A DNA stretch of 64,000 bases from Diplolepis rosae (GCA_030998225.1 JAPYXD010000403.1:3038001-3102000); one strand, 5' to 3'. Positions 45,765-57,640 are shown, numbered from the stretch's first letter. Program-made: numbers and translations. Notes: generated by a model from the letters alone, not told the origin.

Positions 45765-46345
45765 TGAATTTTTTTATATGAAAATCATAAAAAATTGATC
45801 GAATGGAAGGGTAGTATATGGTTAATTTTTGTTCTAAGCTGTAATAAAAGACCCTCGGTTCATAGAGTTTGCTTTTATTGCCTACATTGCCTGGGTCTCC
45901 TACCTGCTGCCAAAGAATAACTTCGAGTCCGTAGAAAAATAATGTGTGTCGATTCGTCAAAAGTCTAGCTTGGAAATTTCGATTTTTGGAAGTGAGACGA
46001 ATTTATGCAATCAGGAAAACAGCGAAATCTCAACGCCTATGCATTTCTTGTGCTTTTCTACATATGCAATAGAGATTCGAGAATTTCTTTTTTTACCTGG
46101 GCTAAAATTCAGTCCATCTGGAACGTCCAGAAAGGCGTGTTAGAGCTCCTAAAAAGAGAAATATGTTCTCTATTATTCTCGTAAAAAAAAGTAACTTCTT
46201 ATTGCACCCCAGTGATCTTAGAGGGTTTATTCGATTCTTCATCTGTGTCTCTAACCTATTCAGTTCAAAAGTTTAAAAGAAAGGGTTACATCACATTCAT
46301 TTCGATCGTCTAGTGAGTTAGCCCATATCTAAAGATGGGGAATGT
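45765..46345 (+). repeat. Repeat R, copy 2
   Basis: Best-preserved plus-strand copy. Pairs with the minus-strand copy at 62825-63195 over phrases such as TTGATCGAATGGAAGGG, AGTGAGACGAATTTATGCA, TACCTGGGCTAAAATTCA and AAAGGCGTGTTA. A 65-codon frame (45946-46143) has a readable counterpart in the other copy, but both are short and lack a domain. Confidence 0.75.
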
Positions 46346-46349
46346 TTGT

Positions 46350-47470
46350 TCTCCTCACAACGGAGTCATCCTATTCATCCTGAGATGTCTTTTAAAGTAT
46401 GGTTTGATCGTAATGCACTTCTGCATTATGTTATGTATCTTTATTCACGAAAAAAGCTGCATTCTATCTTTTCTTTATCTGCCTATTGTCATATGCGCAT
46501 ATACACGTTGTAGTTTATTTTTTTCAGTGTTACAAAATTATGTTTTGATGACATTAAAAAGAATATATTATTTTAAAAATCTTCATCGTTCATGCAGATT
46601 ATCTACATGTTTTTACATTTCAAGAATCTGAATCCTTTATGTATATCACGTAATTAGTATCGACATATCAACGTAGTGTTCCGTACATCGAATTCTTTCT
46701 ACATTTTTTCCCACTATTCTATTTTTTTCATTAAACATGTCGGTGACACCACATATTTTTCAATTTAGGGAACAAGCTTTACATCGAATGGGTTCCCATT
46801 CATGATTCGATTCCGAATCAAACTGTGTTAAGTATTTCTTCCCTTAATAATGTAAAATAAGGCCACATAAAATTAAAACTGCAGTCTCATAAATAATAAC
46901 CGTGACTCTCTGCGACTTGCTGAGACTTGCTGCTAATCGTCATCTCCAATTATATACTATCACGAGAATTCACGCTGATCAGTCGACGCTTGATGCACAT
47001 TCTCGCGCGCAGACATTGATATTCACGTAAGCTCACGCAATACTAGTCATCGACTAGCTCCGACTCGCTTGTATTTCAAAACGCTATTCGTCTCTTGTTA
47101 CGAAATACTCGTGTGTGAAAACCCCTTCAGAATATATCGCGATTAAATCATATATAAGCTTTCTCATGTAGAAGCACGTTTTTATATCGTCATCTACTGC
47201 ATTTAGGAAAAAAACGTTCTCGTGATAATAGCAGCAATCGATAGATAATGCGTAGTTTTATAGTAAATTTTTTTCCTGAATTTTTAAAACGCATATCTGC
47301 CTGTGAAATAAATTGTTGAAAATTGCACATTTTCAATCAAGATTCAAAAGCGCCAAAATCATGGCGCGCGGCTAGCAGAAGGCCCTGTGACGTCACGATC
47401 ATAAAAATGGAATACGTTAACGTAGGATTTGATAGACTCGCAAGTTGAAATAGATTGTTTTCACTAATTT
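46350..47470. other. No gene seen
   Basis: A 98-codon hydrophobic frame (46335-46631) is probably chance. No termini recognised. Confidence 0.45.
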
Positions 47471-47478
47471 ATTATACA

Positions 47479-47640
47479 ATGAGCGAAAAAAAACACAGGT
47501 AACAACCAAGCAAAGTTTAAAAGGCTATCGAGCATGCTTCGTTCCGTTGTGCGCGAACATTTAAAACGAATCCTGATAAAGTGTTCGTTCACGTTCCCAT
47601 CGGTGCCAAAAAAATGTAACACTCCTACCAATTCACATTA
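47479..47640 (+). pseudogene. THAP-domain fragment
   Basis: ATG at 47479 gives MSEKKHR, then after a short gap GYRACFVPLCAN and, one frameshift later, PDKVFVHVPIGAKKM. This matches the start of a THAP zinc finger (C-x2-4-C then FxxP), found in P-element-type transposases and host regulators. The rest of the domain is cut off where the LINE fragment begins at about 47640. Confidence 0.5.
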
Positions 47641-49290
47641 TTATTGTTTCCAGGATCATTTGAATGTATACAATATAGAATCTCTTACTCTTACCAGTTC
47701 CTCTTCTTGCTTTAGTGGCGATGTCCACCACTGCCTGGATGGCGTCAACTGTGGACCTGCCTTTTCGAAAACCGAACTGGTTTCCCGAAAGACCGTTCTC
47801 GCCGACCATGTGAAACTGTAGTCTTTGTAGGATCATTTCCTCCAGAAGCTTTCCTATTGTATCCAATGGACAAATAGGTCTATAGGATGAAGCATCTTCT
47901 AGAGGTTTGTTGCCCTGCCTCAGCAGGACCAACCTCTGCTTCTTCCAGTCTGCGAAGAACGCCCCCTCCCGAAGACAGGAGTTGAAGGCTTCCAGGAGGA
48001 TTTCCGGTTATGCCCCGATCACCGTTTTGAAGATCTCGTTTGGCACCCTGTCAATCCCCGGCGCTGTATTTGCCTTAAACCTCCCACCCACTGTCTTTAG
48101 TTTCTGGAGGGTGAAGAGTTCTTCGCGTCGGACCACGCAGGAACTTTGGTCCTGTCTTTGGAACGGCTCTACGCGTGGAAACAAGGTCCGCACAATGTAC
48201 TTGACTCGATCGGCATTATCCAGGCTTGAGGTCTTTCTTCTAGTCACCAATCTCTTAGTGACTATTTTGAAGGCAAGACCCTATGGGTCCTTCTCGACTT
48301 CCCCGATCAAGTCTTTCCAGCTCTGAAGTCGGCTTTTCTTTATGCCTTGCCTCAGAGCTGAGTTTGCTCTTTTCCATGCTTTGCGCAGAAGAGGATCACC
48401 TAAATCTCCGCCGCGCGGTAAGGAATTTTCGACCGAGGACAGACAACTGGTCGTTCCACCAGTACATTGAGTTTCTTCAAGATGTTCGCGAAGCATGTCG
48501 CTGCTGAGTCGTTTTGTGTTCCAGGAGGGGCTTCTCACCTTTCCGCCCCTTCCCGTATTCACTAGGTGACTCCGTTCCGGGATGCTTAACTCAATGCAGT
48601 GGTGGTCACTAAAGGTTATTACATCGAGGACGCACCAGTCGCCTATCCTTGAGGCAAGACGGGGCGCGGCAAACGTGAGGTCGATAATCGCCCCCTCCCC
48701 TCCTCGTCTGAGCGTAATATTCCTGCCCCGATTCAATACAATCAGGTCATTCCTAGCGACCATCTCACCGACCAAGATCCCCCTCCTGTCCAGACGGGCT
48801 TCTCCTCACTCGGGCTACTTACTACTAAAGTCGCCCGCAATAAGGGACCGCCCACTAGCTTCTCTTAGGCTTTCCTCAACGAGGAGGATCTGGGTCTCAA
48901 AGATCTCGAAAGGATCGTTGGGAGGGAAGTAGCAGCTGTACACACGTACCCCCGCCACCTCCGACGAAACGAACCCAGCGTCGGTTACTAGGAAGTCCCC
49001 GATGCTCAAATCAGGGCTGAAAACAAGGATCCCAGCCCTCTTTGATGCATCCTGGTACCAAGCAGAGTTTTCGGACCATTTGTGTTGCTCAGTAATGAGC
49101 AACACATCGGCCCTCCTCTTCCTGGCAGTCTGCATCAGAAGGTTCTGGGCTTCCTTCCCAATCCCGGGGTTGAGCTGCAGGAACTTCAATTTCTGCCTCT
49201 CAACCTCCGGAGCTCCGCCCTAAATATTGGTCAAGAATCGCTCCCCGAGGCATGAGCAACATATTTTTGCCCCTATCATGACTTATCATT
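47640..49290 (-). mobile_element. R1/LOA-like LINE fragment (EN and start of RT)
   Basis: Minus strand. The endonuclease starts at 49189 (MKFLQLNPG) and continues past a break near 48810 with IIDLTFAAP and SDHHCIEL. The catalytic GDFN box reads AGDFSS. The RT begins with RVPNEIFKTVIGA and has SSYRPICPL and GFRKGRSTVDAI, but stops near 47640 before the YADD box. Several stops and frameshifts separate the pieces. The upstream end (49200-49290) may be the tail of ORF1. The family call rests on these motifs. Confidence 0.78.
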
Positions 49291-49796
49291 CAAAAAATGA
49301 ATTGCTTCACGGAAAGAAAACATTTTCTAATGGAAGAGGATAAATTAAAAAGCTAAAAAATGTGTTCAGTGATATTTGCATGTGACCACATAAGTATTCA
49401 AGGATTTCAAATTCTGCATTAAATTTTTTTTTAAAGTTAGCCTGTTCTTCTGAAATCGTAGGAAAAATTCAAAGTCGATAAATGTTTAAAATTTTATTTC
49501 AAGATTTCAGTTACAAAATGAGTATTACACTTCTCGCATAAATATATATTTTTAATGCATAACTGGCTTTCGGTTCACATTTCAACAAAAACAAACTGAA
49601 TCACAAAATAAAAGGGAAATCTGACTCTCAGCCGTGATGCAAACAACAAGGAAACTTAAGAAACAAAACAGTGCATACCACGCATACAAAAAAGCAATTC
49701 AATCAGTCCCGGAAAACAATGTTAAAAGATTCGGTTTCTTTTTCGATGATTCGTACAAATTACTTAACAACATGAAAGACAACTGATCCTCGGTAT

Positions 49797-52171
49797 TGTG
49801 ACGCCGTAGAATTTCTACGACTCACAACGCCATCTTTTTCGCGAATTGTATAAAGAATCTGCGTCGAGTCACTTCTAGTGCCGCGCCTGAAAGAAAACTG
49901 TTAATATTAGGATTTAAATTTTGCGCTTAATAGGTCATATCACCCTGAGTCAAACTTTAATAAATAAAAAGTAATTTGAGTAACTTGACGCTCCGATACC
50001 GAAGAATCCACATACAACCATGGTCGGTTAGTAATTATGCCTTTTTTTATGTTTTTGCACTGCCGGCGAGACGACACCAGGGAAGAAACCACCATAATCA
50101 GGAGTCCAGTAGTTGCTCCATCTACAACGGGCATCGTTAAAGTCGCCCCATCAGGCTTCAGACCCGACCGCAGCGCCATCTGTAGAAAACGCAACGGAAG
50201 GACGCCACAACGGTTTGATACGTGCCCCACTATAATTGCCGTTCACCCGAGCCGTAAGCGCGCTTGACGCCGCGCAATCGTTGATTCGGCCAATCACAGT
50301 TCAGTTCCACCTGCAGTGTCTTCTCTTATTGGACGACGAAGAGGATTAGACATCGAATCTGCCAGTTCCTGATCGCCGTGGGACTGTTTACTGCCATTCT
50401 TGCTTCATATCACTCCCATTGGTCAACAATTGAGATGGTTTCAGTTCCAACATAAAGATGTTAAAACTTGGGGACACCCTCCACTATTGTCCAAGACTTA
50501 TAGAATTAACGGATGACGATAAAAGTGGAGGCACAGCCCCGTTCTACGGTAATATTACAGACACGAGGCCGTAATAGGTTTAAATATTAGTGGAGATGTT
50601 ACGGCAGACAAGCACCAAGTCCGAGGTCTAAGGCAAGTTCCGGACGAAGACGTAGTGGTACTGTCCAACCCTGGCCGAGACCCTTGGCAAGTTCCGGGTG
50701 AGACTAGGATCCAATATCCAACCCTGGATGTTGTTTGGACGCGACCTGATAAAATGTAAGCAGGCGCGTTAGTATTACCATTGGTTGGAAAGAGACACAA
50801 CCATGGTTAGAAAGAGACGGGATCACTGAGTGTGAAATAACGCCGTACTCACGTAGATGTATTAAAGATACGAGTGTAGCGCTGCCCAAGACTCCTAATA
50901 GTAGCGGATGAGGACAGCGTCTACTCTAATGCAGGAATAATAAATAATTACAACTGGACAAAAGAACGATTGACCAATGGGAGAAGAGCGGTAGATATAA
51001 CGCGCCCATAAGTAGGCATGAGGATGCGGCTTAAGGGTGCGTGGAAATGAGTGCCGGAAGAGGAGAGCATTCATTCTGGTAAGCGTTGCGAGGACGGTGA
51101 CATAGGAGGCATATACCGTTGGATTAATTTGAAGCTTGGAAAGAAATAAAGGGTAAAACTAAGGACCACCCGAGGAGTAAATAAAAAAGGAAACGAATCC
51201 GGACTTTTAATTTGAGGATTGTGGAAATTTGACAAACAACGGAAAATATATATAAGGTAAGAATCTTGTGACAAGTTTGGTTCGCTCGGGGCAGTCCTGT
51301 AGATTAATGGCGGCAAAAGGTCGGTCACATGTTTGAAGTCGAGCTCCCCGACCGTGCCACACTAAGTGACGGATTCGTACTATAATAGAATATTTGTGAT
51401 TAGTGCGCGGGAATTTTCTATGTATATTTATCTGTTCCTATTTGTGAAATCACTTGGATAAGAATGGGCTGGGGGTATCTTTGCAATCCTCTCCAGCGCC
51501 ACATAAAATAAAGTGTGCAAAAATAAAAAAACGGCTTGAATGTGGGTGGGATAAGTGTGCGAGGTTAGATCGTTGTGGGTGGTGGCGAGAATTATTGTTA
51601 CGTGGTGTGGGATATGCTAATTGAGGTTAGGTCGTAGAGTGACGCTTGTTAGTAGCGAACATTGTCGGACATCCCAGATATGTATCCATTAATGTAGATC
51701 ATAGAATAAAGTTCTTGTTAAATTTCTCATTTTAACCAAACTGCTTTTATTCATCTTCGCGAGCTGAGTCCAGTAGGTTAGAACGAACCACACGCTCTAC
51801 CATCGGCCCAGTAAATGGGGGCTGAGCTAACTTAGTCATTTGTGGCACGCGGGTTCCGGTGTTACGGGCTGAGGGCTAAGATTCGATTCGAATCATCTAA
51901 TTTGGGCGTGATAATATTCTATTTTGTGGTTAGTTTATAGCAAATTTCTGAGTTGACCCAAGCAAGGTCTGGCGCCCACGGCATAATTTTTATTAAATAT
52001 CGAACTCATTGGGGGCGAAAGGTAAACTTACCTTCCGACCCAAATTTTCTTTTTGTAGAGTATCGAACCCTCTAGGAGAAACGGGTCACCCTATCTGTTG
52101 ATCCCGAGTTTGCTCGAAGGCGTAACACCGAAGAGTGAGTTGCCTAAGCTTATAGAAATTGCAACGTCACA
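49797..52171. mobile_element. 2.4-kb LTR-like insertion (TSD GTAT)
   Basis: Starts TGTGACGCCG and ends GCAACGTCACA, inverted termini of TG...CA type, with GTAT on both sides (49793-49796 and 52172-52175). AATAAA signals lie near 51508 and 51706. No reverse transcriptase or long frame. It is either a long solo LTR or a TRIM-like element; a candidate primer-site phrase TGGCGCCCA at 51967 is too short to decide. Confidence 0.72.
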
Positions 52172-52202
52172 GTATATTCAACGTTTCGAGCAGATTTTTA
52201 TT

Positions 52203-53029
52203 CTATTTTGTTGTAGATTTCATTACTGTCAAAGCTCTAATTGATTCAACGGACAGTCTATTGCGTTTGTTCGTCGAAATATCGGGTAACAAAGAAAAAA
52301 TTCTTTCTGCAGCGGCATTGTAATGCGGCAAGGAGCGAATACATTCTGCCAGTGATTTTAAGTGTCGAAATAGTTCCCTTCCGTCTGCACTTCTACGAGA
52401 AAGAACCGTCTTCCACATTGTATCGAAAGAGAGGATGTCGAGTTCAGGCTGCAAAGAGAACTAACGATAAAGAAGCAAGCATTCAGAATATAGAGCAGCC
52501 TTGTCAAAATAACCAAATGTGTCAGCGACATACTCAACGTCATCGAAACTGTTTTTCTCTTGTCATTCTTCAAAGCTTGATTCGCGTTAAAAATAGACAA
52601 TTTTTTGTAAAACTCATCCAAGTATTTTTGAATTACCAATAAACGAAGATTTACCGGGTGAAGGCCCAAAAAATGCATCAGAGCTGCCTTCAAAAAATGA
52701 AATTGAGCCTAATAAAATGTTCCGCAAAAAGTCAAATATGCTTTCGATTTTTGATGAATAATTGATTTTTGATTTCTTCGAAAATTTTATTTTTCTTTGA
52801 GACACACAACTCTCTGACATAATATAAGAGTGAATCGTACATTTCAAGCACTCTGTCGATGCCATCGCGTTACTGCATAATCAAGACATTTCAAAGATGT
52901 TTCTCGAAGAGCTAGAGAAATCTGCGCGAATGCCTCCGATCGTTTCGTACTTCTCATGTGATGTACAATCGAGTTCAGCAAGTTTCCAACATACAATGGG
53001 ATTTTTTGGCATGCATCTTTTACAATCAA
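52203..53029 (-). pseudogene. hAT transposase remnant
   Basis: Frames in order: KKIPLYVGNLLN-like segment with HHMRSTKRSEAFAQI (53029-52844), a middle piece (52693-52440), and the C-terminal dimerisation domain LPHYNAAAERIFSLLPDIST with KRNRLSVESI (52454-52203). Frameshifts separate them. The LPHxNAAxERxFS pattern is typical of hAT family C-termini. The N-terminal zinc finger and DDE aspartates are not visible. Confidence 0.8.
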
Positions 53030-53568
53030 AGCAAGCTTGTGACAAACGCAAGGAATGAAAAGAATTCATGAATTTTTTTGCCGAATTGAAGTTTTGAAAG
53101 ATTTGATATGACCAACCATGACTGCGGCGTTGTTACAAGAAATTGATAAATTATTTGAAAAAGGAATTTGATTATACAGGCCCACAAAAAAAGTGGAATG
53201 AACTTTACATGTGAATTGTTCTTAACAAACTGCAAAATCCTGCTGCTTTGGCAGATACCGGGACGATGACAACTGCCCCGAAAGGTTACTGGTACTGTGG
53301 AACATTTTTCACGTCAAATATGAATTCAGAAACTCAAAATACGAAAATATATAAGCTTTATTGCGCTAGTGTAATTCTGAGGTGCTCTAGGGAAATTCTA
53401 CAGTGAGATTCGAATTAAGCGACTCGAGATACGTGAAAACATCATCGTTTTATTTAATATTGCGTAGATCAAAATTGCTTTTATAGATACTGAAATTCCA
53501 AAGATCTCACGAATTTCCCCTATGCTAGGGGAAAACTGGAGGGTCCAGGGGGAATTCTGAGGCGGGAT

Positions 53569-54400
53569 CACAAGCTTGCTTTAGTTGCAAAAGATGCATT
53601 CAAAAAAATCCCATTGTATATTGGGAACTTGCTGAACTCGATTGTACATCACATGAGAAGCACGAAACGATCGGAGGCGTTCGCGCAGATTTCTTCAGCT
53701 CTTCAAGAAACATCTTTGAAAAGTCTTGATTATGCAGTAACACGAATGCTCGGTCGACACGATTGCATCGACAGACTGCTGGAAATGTACGATTCACTCT
53801 TATATTATTTCAGAGAGTTGTGTGTCACAGAGAAAAATCAAATTTTCGAAGAAATCAAAAATCAATTTTATTAGGCTTAATTCATTCTTCCAATATTCAG
53901 AGACTCGAGTTCACAGGCTTCACGATAAATGCTTTTAATTTTTGAGAATAGTAGCCAGTAATTTTCTTAAGCCAGCTCTGATGCCTTTTTTGGGCCTTCA
54001 CTTGGTAAATGTTCCTTTATTGGATAATTAAATATAATTGGATATTCTAGACGAATTGTCTCAGGATATCGAAGCAAACAAGGAAGTCATCCAAGAGATT
54101 CATCAAAATTGTCTTGATTTTTACGAAGAGGCCGCTTCACAAATTGTTGAGAGATTAGATTATATTCATGATGAATTTTACAATATATTGTCCATTTTTA
54201 ACATGGATAAAGCTTTGAAAAATGACAAGAGAAAAAGCAGCTTCGATAACTCTTTTGTTTCTTAAGTTTCCTTATTGTTTGCATCCGGGCTGAGAGTCAG
54301 ATTTCCCTTTTATTTTGTGTTTCAGTTTGTTTTTGTTAAAATATGAACCGAAAGCCAGTTATGCATTTAAAATATATATTTATGCGAGAAGTGCAATACT
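53569..54400 (+). pseudogene. hAT transposase fragment, right inverted copy
   Basis: Plus-strand mirror of the left copy. ACTTGCT..AAAAGATGCA at 53572 matches the complement of 53046. It reads LLNSIVHHMRSTKRSEAFAQ, then the middle segment (53700-54265, with EIHQNCLDFYEEAASQIVERL and KALKNDKRK). It then jumps into the 3' tail shared with 49527-49666, so the dimerisation domain is deleted. The two copies form an inverted repeat around a spacer of about 520 bases (53047-53568). Confidence 0.75.
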
Positions 54401-54819
54401 TATTTCTGGTAATGTTTAAAATTAAATATATTTATATTTTTTATACCATTGTAAATAGTGCGTAACATCATTGTACATATTCGGCGGATATTGTTCACCA
54501 TTTCATTTTATCGTCACCAAAATCTAAGTTTCGTTGAGCGCCAGTCGCTTTGCTTAAAGCGACAAAGTTAAGTTAAACAGCCCTGAGACTCAAAACTCCA
54601 ATCACACTAAATACACGGCGGGACCAAATAAAAGTCACAACAGTGAGTGGGTAATAAATGACTGAACCAGAACTGGATTAAAATGAAATTTGGCAGAACA
54701 CTATTTATCGAAATAAATGGACTCTAAACACTTCAAAATTAATCAATTGCACAAATATCAATTGCCGTAAACGAAAAAAAGTTTACATGAAAAAAGAACG
54801 ACAATCGACGAAGGTAAAA

Positions 54820-55180
54820 ACTTGCATATGAAAAAGTTTGTTTGAGTGAATCAAGCAGGTGCGCAGCTTGGGAATACTCATTTCTAGGTCTCTTATACAA
54901 GAAAAGGCTTTGCATTTCAAAAAATTGCTGGACGGTCCCGACACTTCAAAGCCAGCAAGGCCTGGTTGTCAAAATTTAAAGAACGATATGGAATTTGCCA
55001 ACTGAATTAGAGATACCACTAGACAACGTGTACAACGCGGACGAAACAGGCCTCTACTCGAAAACTCTACCAGAAAAACCTTTAGTGACGTCACATGAGA
55101 AAGAAGCTCCAGGTTACTTATGTAATGTCCGCGGAGAGTGCATATTCGCGATATTAAAAAAAAATGTTGACAGTATATAA
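54820..55180 (+). pseudogene. pogo/Tigger-type transposase fragment
   Basis: Frameshifted pieces read IQEKALHFKKLL, then FKASKAWLSKFKERYGI (the CENPB-type helix-turn-helix) and, in the frame from 54995, VYNADETGLYSKTLPEK, the first catalytic aspartate motif of pogo-like DDE transposases. The rest is missing. Confidence 0.7.
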
Positions 55181-55473
55181 ATCATGAATATAATATTAAT
55201 ATGGTATTTAAATTAAAAGTTGAAAAAAACTGAATGTTACAAAAGAATATTCCTCTATTTTATTTTTAAGAATATTTTTCTAAAAATTTAAGAAATGCAG
55301 AAGATGATGATAAAAACGTGATGATGACAAGTTTATATATGATTCAATCACGTGGCCTGGTAGAGAAATTGCTTCAACCACGCATCTAACAATATGTCAT
55401 TGTAATGATGAGAACACAGATTTACAACATTTATATTTATATATTACTATAGAAGAAGATGTCAAAAAACACG

Positions 55474-56796
55474 TGTAACATCCCTACTTTCCCTCTGGCT
55501 GCCAGACGCTTCAGTCAGCCAAAGTTCGGTAGGAGTGGGGGAGTAGGGAATGAAAATAATGGGTGGAATATAATTAGTATAAAAGCTTTATTTAGAAAAT
55601 ATGTAAGAAGATAAGAATATAAACAATATTAGTATAAATATATTGTTCTAAGTTACGTCGGAAACGGTGCGAGTGTAAATGTGTGAATGGATATAAACTA
55701 AAAGAGCTTGGTGTGCCGGTGTCCGTGTAATAGAGTTTGAATTTACGTGTGCGTGTGTGCGTGTGTGTGCGTGCGCGAAAGCGTGACGTATGGTCGCCGG
55801 AATGTGTGAAAGCGGAGAGGAAGAGGTGAGGAAAAGCTGGGCTCTGGCCTATTGGTTCGTGTTCTGGAATAAATGAAAATAGTGTTTACTTATTGTTTGC
55901 GCTGTGATATGGAGCACGAGCCCCCGGGTAACGTTCAAATCACCCCTCAAGTTCAAGTTCGGGTGTGACGTCCTCACCCAGGGATGTCGGGGCCAGGGTC
56001 AGTCAGGTGCGCCTGAAGCTGATTCCCTGCCCATGTCGAAAGCCGACCATGGGGGAACCCATTCGTCGGCGTTCGATACGTCATCCTCTGGGGATTAGTC
56101 TGGTCGGGGTGTGACGTCCTCGCCCAGAGATGTCGGGGCCAGGGTCAGTCACGTGCGCCTGAAGCTGATTCCCGGCCCATGTCGAAAGCCGACCATGGGG
56201 GAACCCATTCGTCGGTGTTCGACACGGCATCCTCTGCGGATTGGACCGGTCAGGGGGTGACGTCCTCACCCAGGGATGTAGGGGCCAGGGTCAGTCAGGT
56301 GCGCCTGAAGCTGATTCCCGGCCCATGTCGAAAGCCGACCATGGGGGAACCCATTCGTCGGTGTTCGACACGGCATCCTCTGGGGATTAGTCCGGTCGGG
56401 GTGTGTGCCACATCCTGGTGAAACCTAAGCAGCACCTAGTCAGGGGAACCTGAAGCTAAGTGCCGGCTCGCACCGAGAACTGGCCATGGGAGCGCCCATT
56501 CGCCAGTGCTCGGTCCGGCTCCACCCAGAAGTTGGAGGGTGCTGGAGATACCTTCCTTTGGGAGTACCCACCAGGAAAGGCATCTCCGGGCCGCCCGCCC
56601 AGTGCGACGCTCCGGTGTGACCCGGCTCGCCGCCCCGGGCCAACTGCTGTTTCTCGGCTCTTCTGCCTTCCCTTTATACCCATCCGCGCGTGGTCGGGGA
56701 AGGCAGAGAGTAGTAGGGGTCGCTGCTGCGCGCGCTGGTCGGTATGCTGGTGGGGGAGAACGTGACTGAGTGTGCTGCCGAGCACAGTCCGTCACA
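55474..56796 (-). repeat. 3' LTR of minus gypsy (about 1.32 kb)
   Basis: On the minus strand it begins TGTGACGGAC at 56796 and ends GGGATGTTACA at 55474. It is built of a 368-bp TATA-bearing block (56796-56429, also at 17.0 kb), three 146-bp tandem repeats (56400-55963) and the common 476-bp R-U5 region with AATAAA on the minus strand (near 55590). The plus strand ends of the common part (55949) are where it parts from the 5' LTR. Confidence 0.8.
55963..56400 (-). repeat. Three tandem 146-bp repeats in the LTR
   Basis: Units 55963-56108, 56109-56254 and 56255-56400, each containing GTGACGTCCTC, GGGGCCAGGGTCAGTCA and AAGCCGACCATGGGGGAACC. They are absent from the 5' LTR of the same element. 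They lie upstream of the shared R-U5 part, so they may be U3 enhancer repeats. Confidence 0.85.
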
Positions 56797-56844
56797 TCCC
56801 CCCTACTTCGGAGAGCGAGATTTCGCCGGATCGAAATCTCGCTC
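56797..56844 (-). promoter_or_regulatory. Polypurine tract and adjacent 13-bp hairpin
   Basis: Minus strand reads AGTAGGGGGGA directly before TGTGACGG, a polypurine tract abutting the 3' LTR. Just inside it, GAGCGAGATTTCG (56813-56825) and its complement (56832-56844) make a perfect 13-bp hairpin with a 6-nt loop. Confidence 0.7.
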
Positions 56845-56929
56845 CTTACAGAGGTTTCGCGCTTAAAGATATAAAACACAAACTTACAAACTCTGTCGCT
56901 GGTGAAACTGCGCAGGATGCCGCCGGTCG

Positions 56930-57640
56930 TCAAGCGCAGTTTGGGCGGCCTGGCTTGTCTGGACGGCCCTGCTGGAGGTGGTGGCCCTTCTGGCTCGGGC
57001 GGCCTGACTTGTTTGGGCGGCCCTGCTGGAGGTGGCGGCCCTTCTGGGTTGGGCGGCCTGGCTTGTCTGGACGGCCCCGCTGGAGGTGGTGGACCTTCTG
57101 GCTTGGGTGGTCAGGCATGTCCGGACGGCCCTGATGGTGGTGGTGGCCCTTCTGGCTTAGGCGGCCTGGCTTGTCTGGACGGCCCTGCTGGAGGTGGTGA
57201 GTCGCCCAGTGTGATTGGTCGGCGGGCCGTAATAAGGCCCGTAATCTGTAGCGGGTTGCCGAGTCCTGAATCGGTTCGACCCTTTGTATCCTGGGTCCAA
57301 TGTTCATGGCTGCTACCCGGGTCGAACCGCCCCGGGGTGTTGAAGTGACCAGGGTGGGCCTGGTGGCCCTCCGGGTGAAGGGGTCGGCGGTGTCCGCATC
57401 CCTATTGTAATCTGGGCCGATGTCCCGGAAGCGGCGGAACCCATCCCTTTCGAGCTCGGCTTCTAGAGCCCATAGTTCGTCCCAGTATTCCATACTGGCG
57501 GAGCGAGGTGTACTCTGTGATGTCATAACGATGAATGGTCCGTCCACCGCGTCTGATCCCTCGGCATCAACCAGTGAGAGGGGTGTAGAGTGGTAGGGGT
57601 GTTTGCTATGGCTACTTCCCCTTATGGCATAACCTTGCAT
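56930..57640 (-). CDS. Third ORF of minus gypsy, repeat-rich C-terminus
   Basis: 236 codons, overlapping the end of pol by about 29 bases in another frame. The first ~145 residues are unremarkable (MEYWDELWALEAELERDGF is the clearest stretch); the rest is five repeats of an 18-residue unit (HHLQQGRPDKPGRPSQKG), encoded by a 54-bp repeat. No signal peptide or membrane segment, so not a classical envelope. The basic repeat could bind nucleic acid (inference). The opposite strand is also open through the repeat. Confidence 0.55.
   Translation of the reverse strand: MQGYAIRGSSHSKHPYHSTPLSLVDAEGSDAVDGPFIVMTSQSTPRSASMEYWDELWALEAELERDGFRRFRDIGPDYNRDADTADPFTRRATRPTLVTSTPRGGSTRVAAMNIGPRIQRVEPIQDSATRYRLRALLRPADQSHWATHHLQQGRPDKPGRLSQKGHHHHQGRPDMPDHPSQKVHHLQRGRPDKPGRPTQKGRHLQQGRPNKSGRPSQKGHHLQQGRPDKPGRPNCA

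Larger units (their letters stand above)
49527..53046 (-). mobile_element. hAT element, left inverted copy, split by LTR
   Basis: Transposase remnant 53046-52203 plus 3' tail 49796-49527, separated by the LTR-like insertion 49797-52171. The tail matches the plus-strand copy at 54260-54400 (TTTCTTAAGTTTCC, TGAGAGTCAGATTTCCCTTTTATTTTG), showing that the two pieces were contiguous. Confidence 0.8.

Noticed and set aside
46335..46631. 98-codon hydrophobic frame
   Set aside because: Low complexity, starts within the repeat R boundary zone, no homologue I can recall.
50037..50800. Several 76-96 codon frames on both strands
   Set aside because: They lie inside the LTR-like insertion, overlap each other and show no domain.
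51967..51976. Primer-binding site TGGCGCCCA
   Set aside because: Only nine bases match and no LTR end lies next to it.
55748..55776. GT/GC-rich microsatellite as a regulatory site
   Set aside because: It is a simple repeat inside the LTR, present in both copies; no evidence of function.
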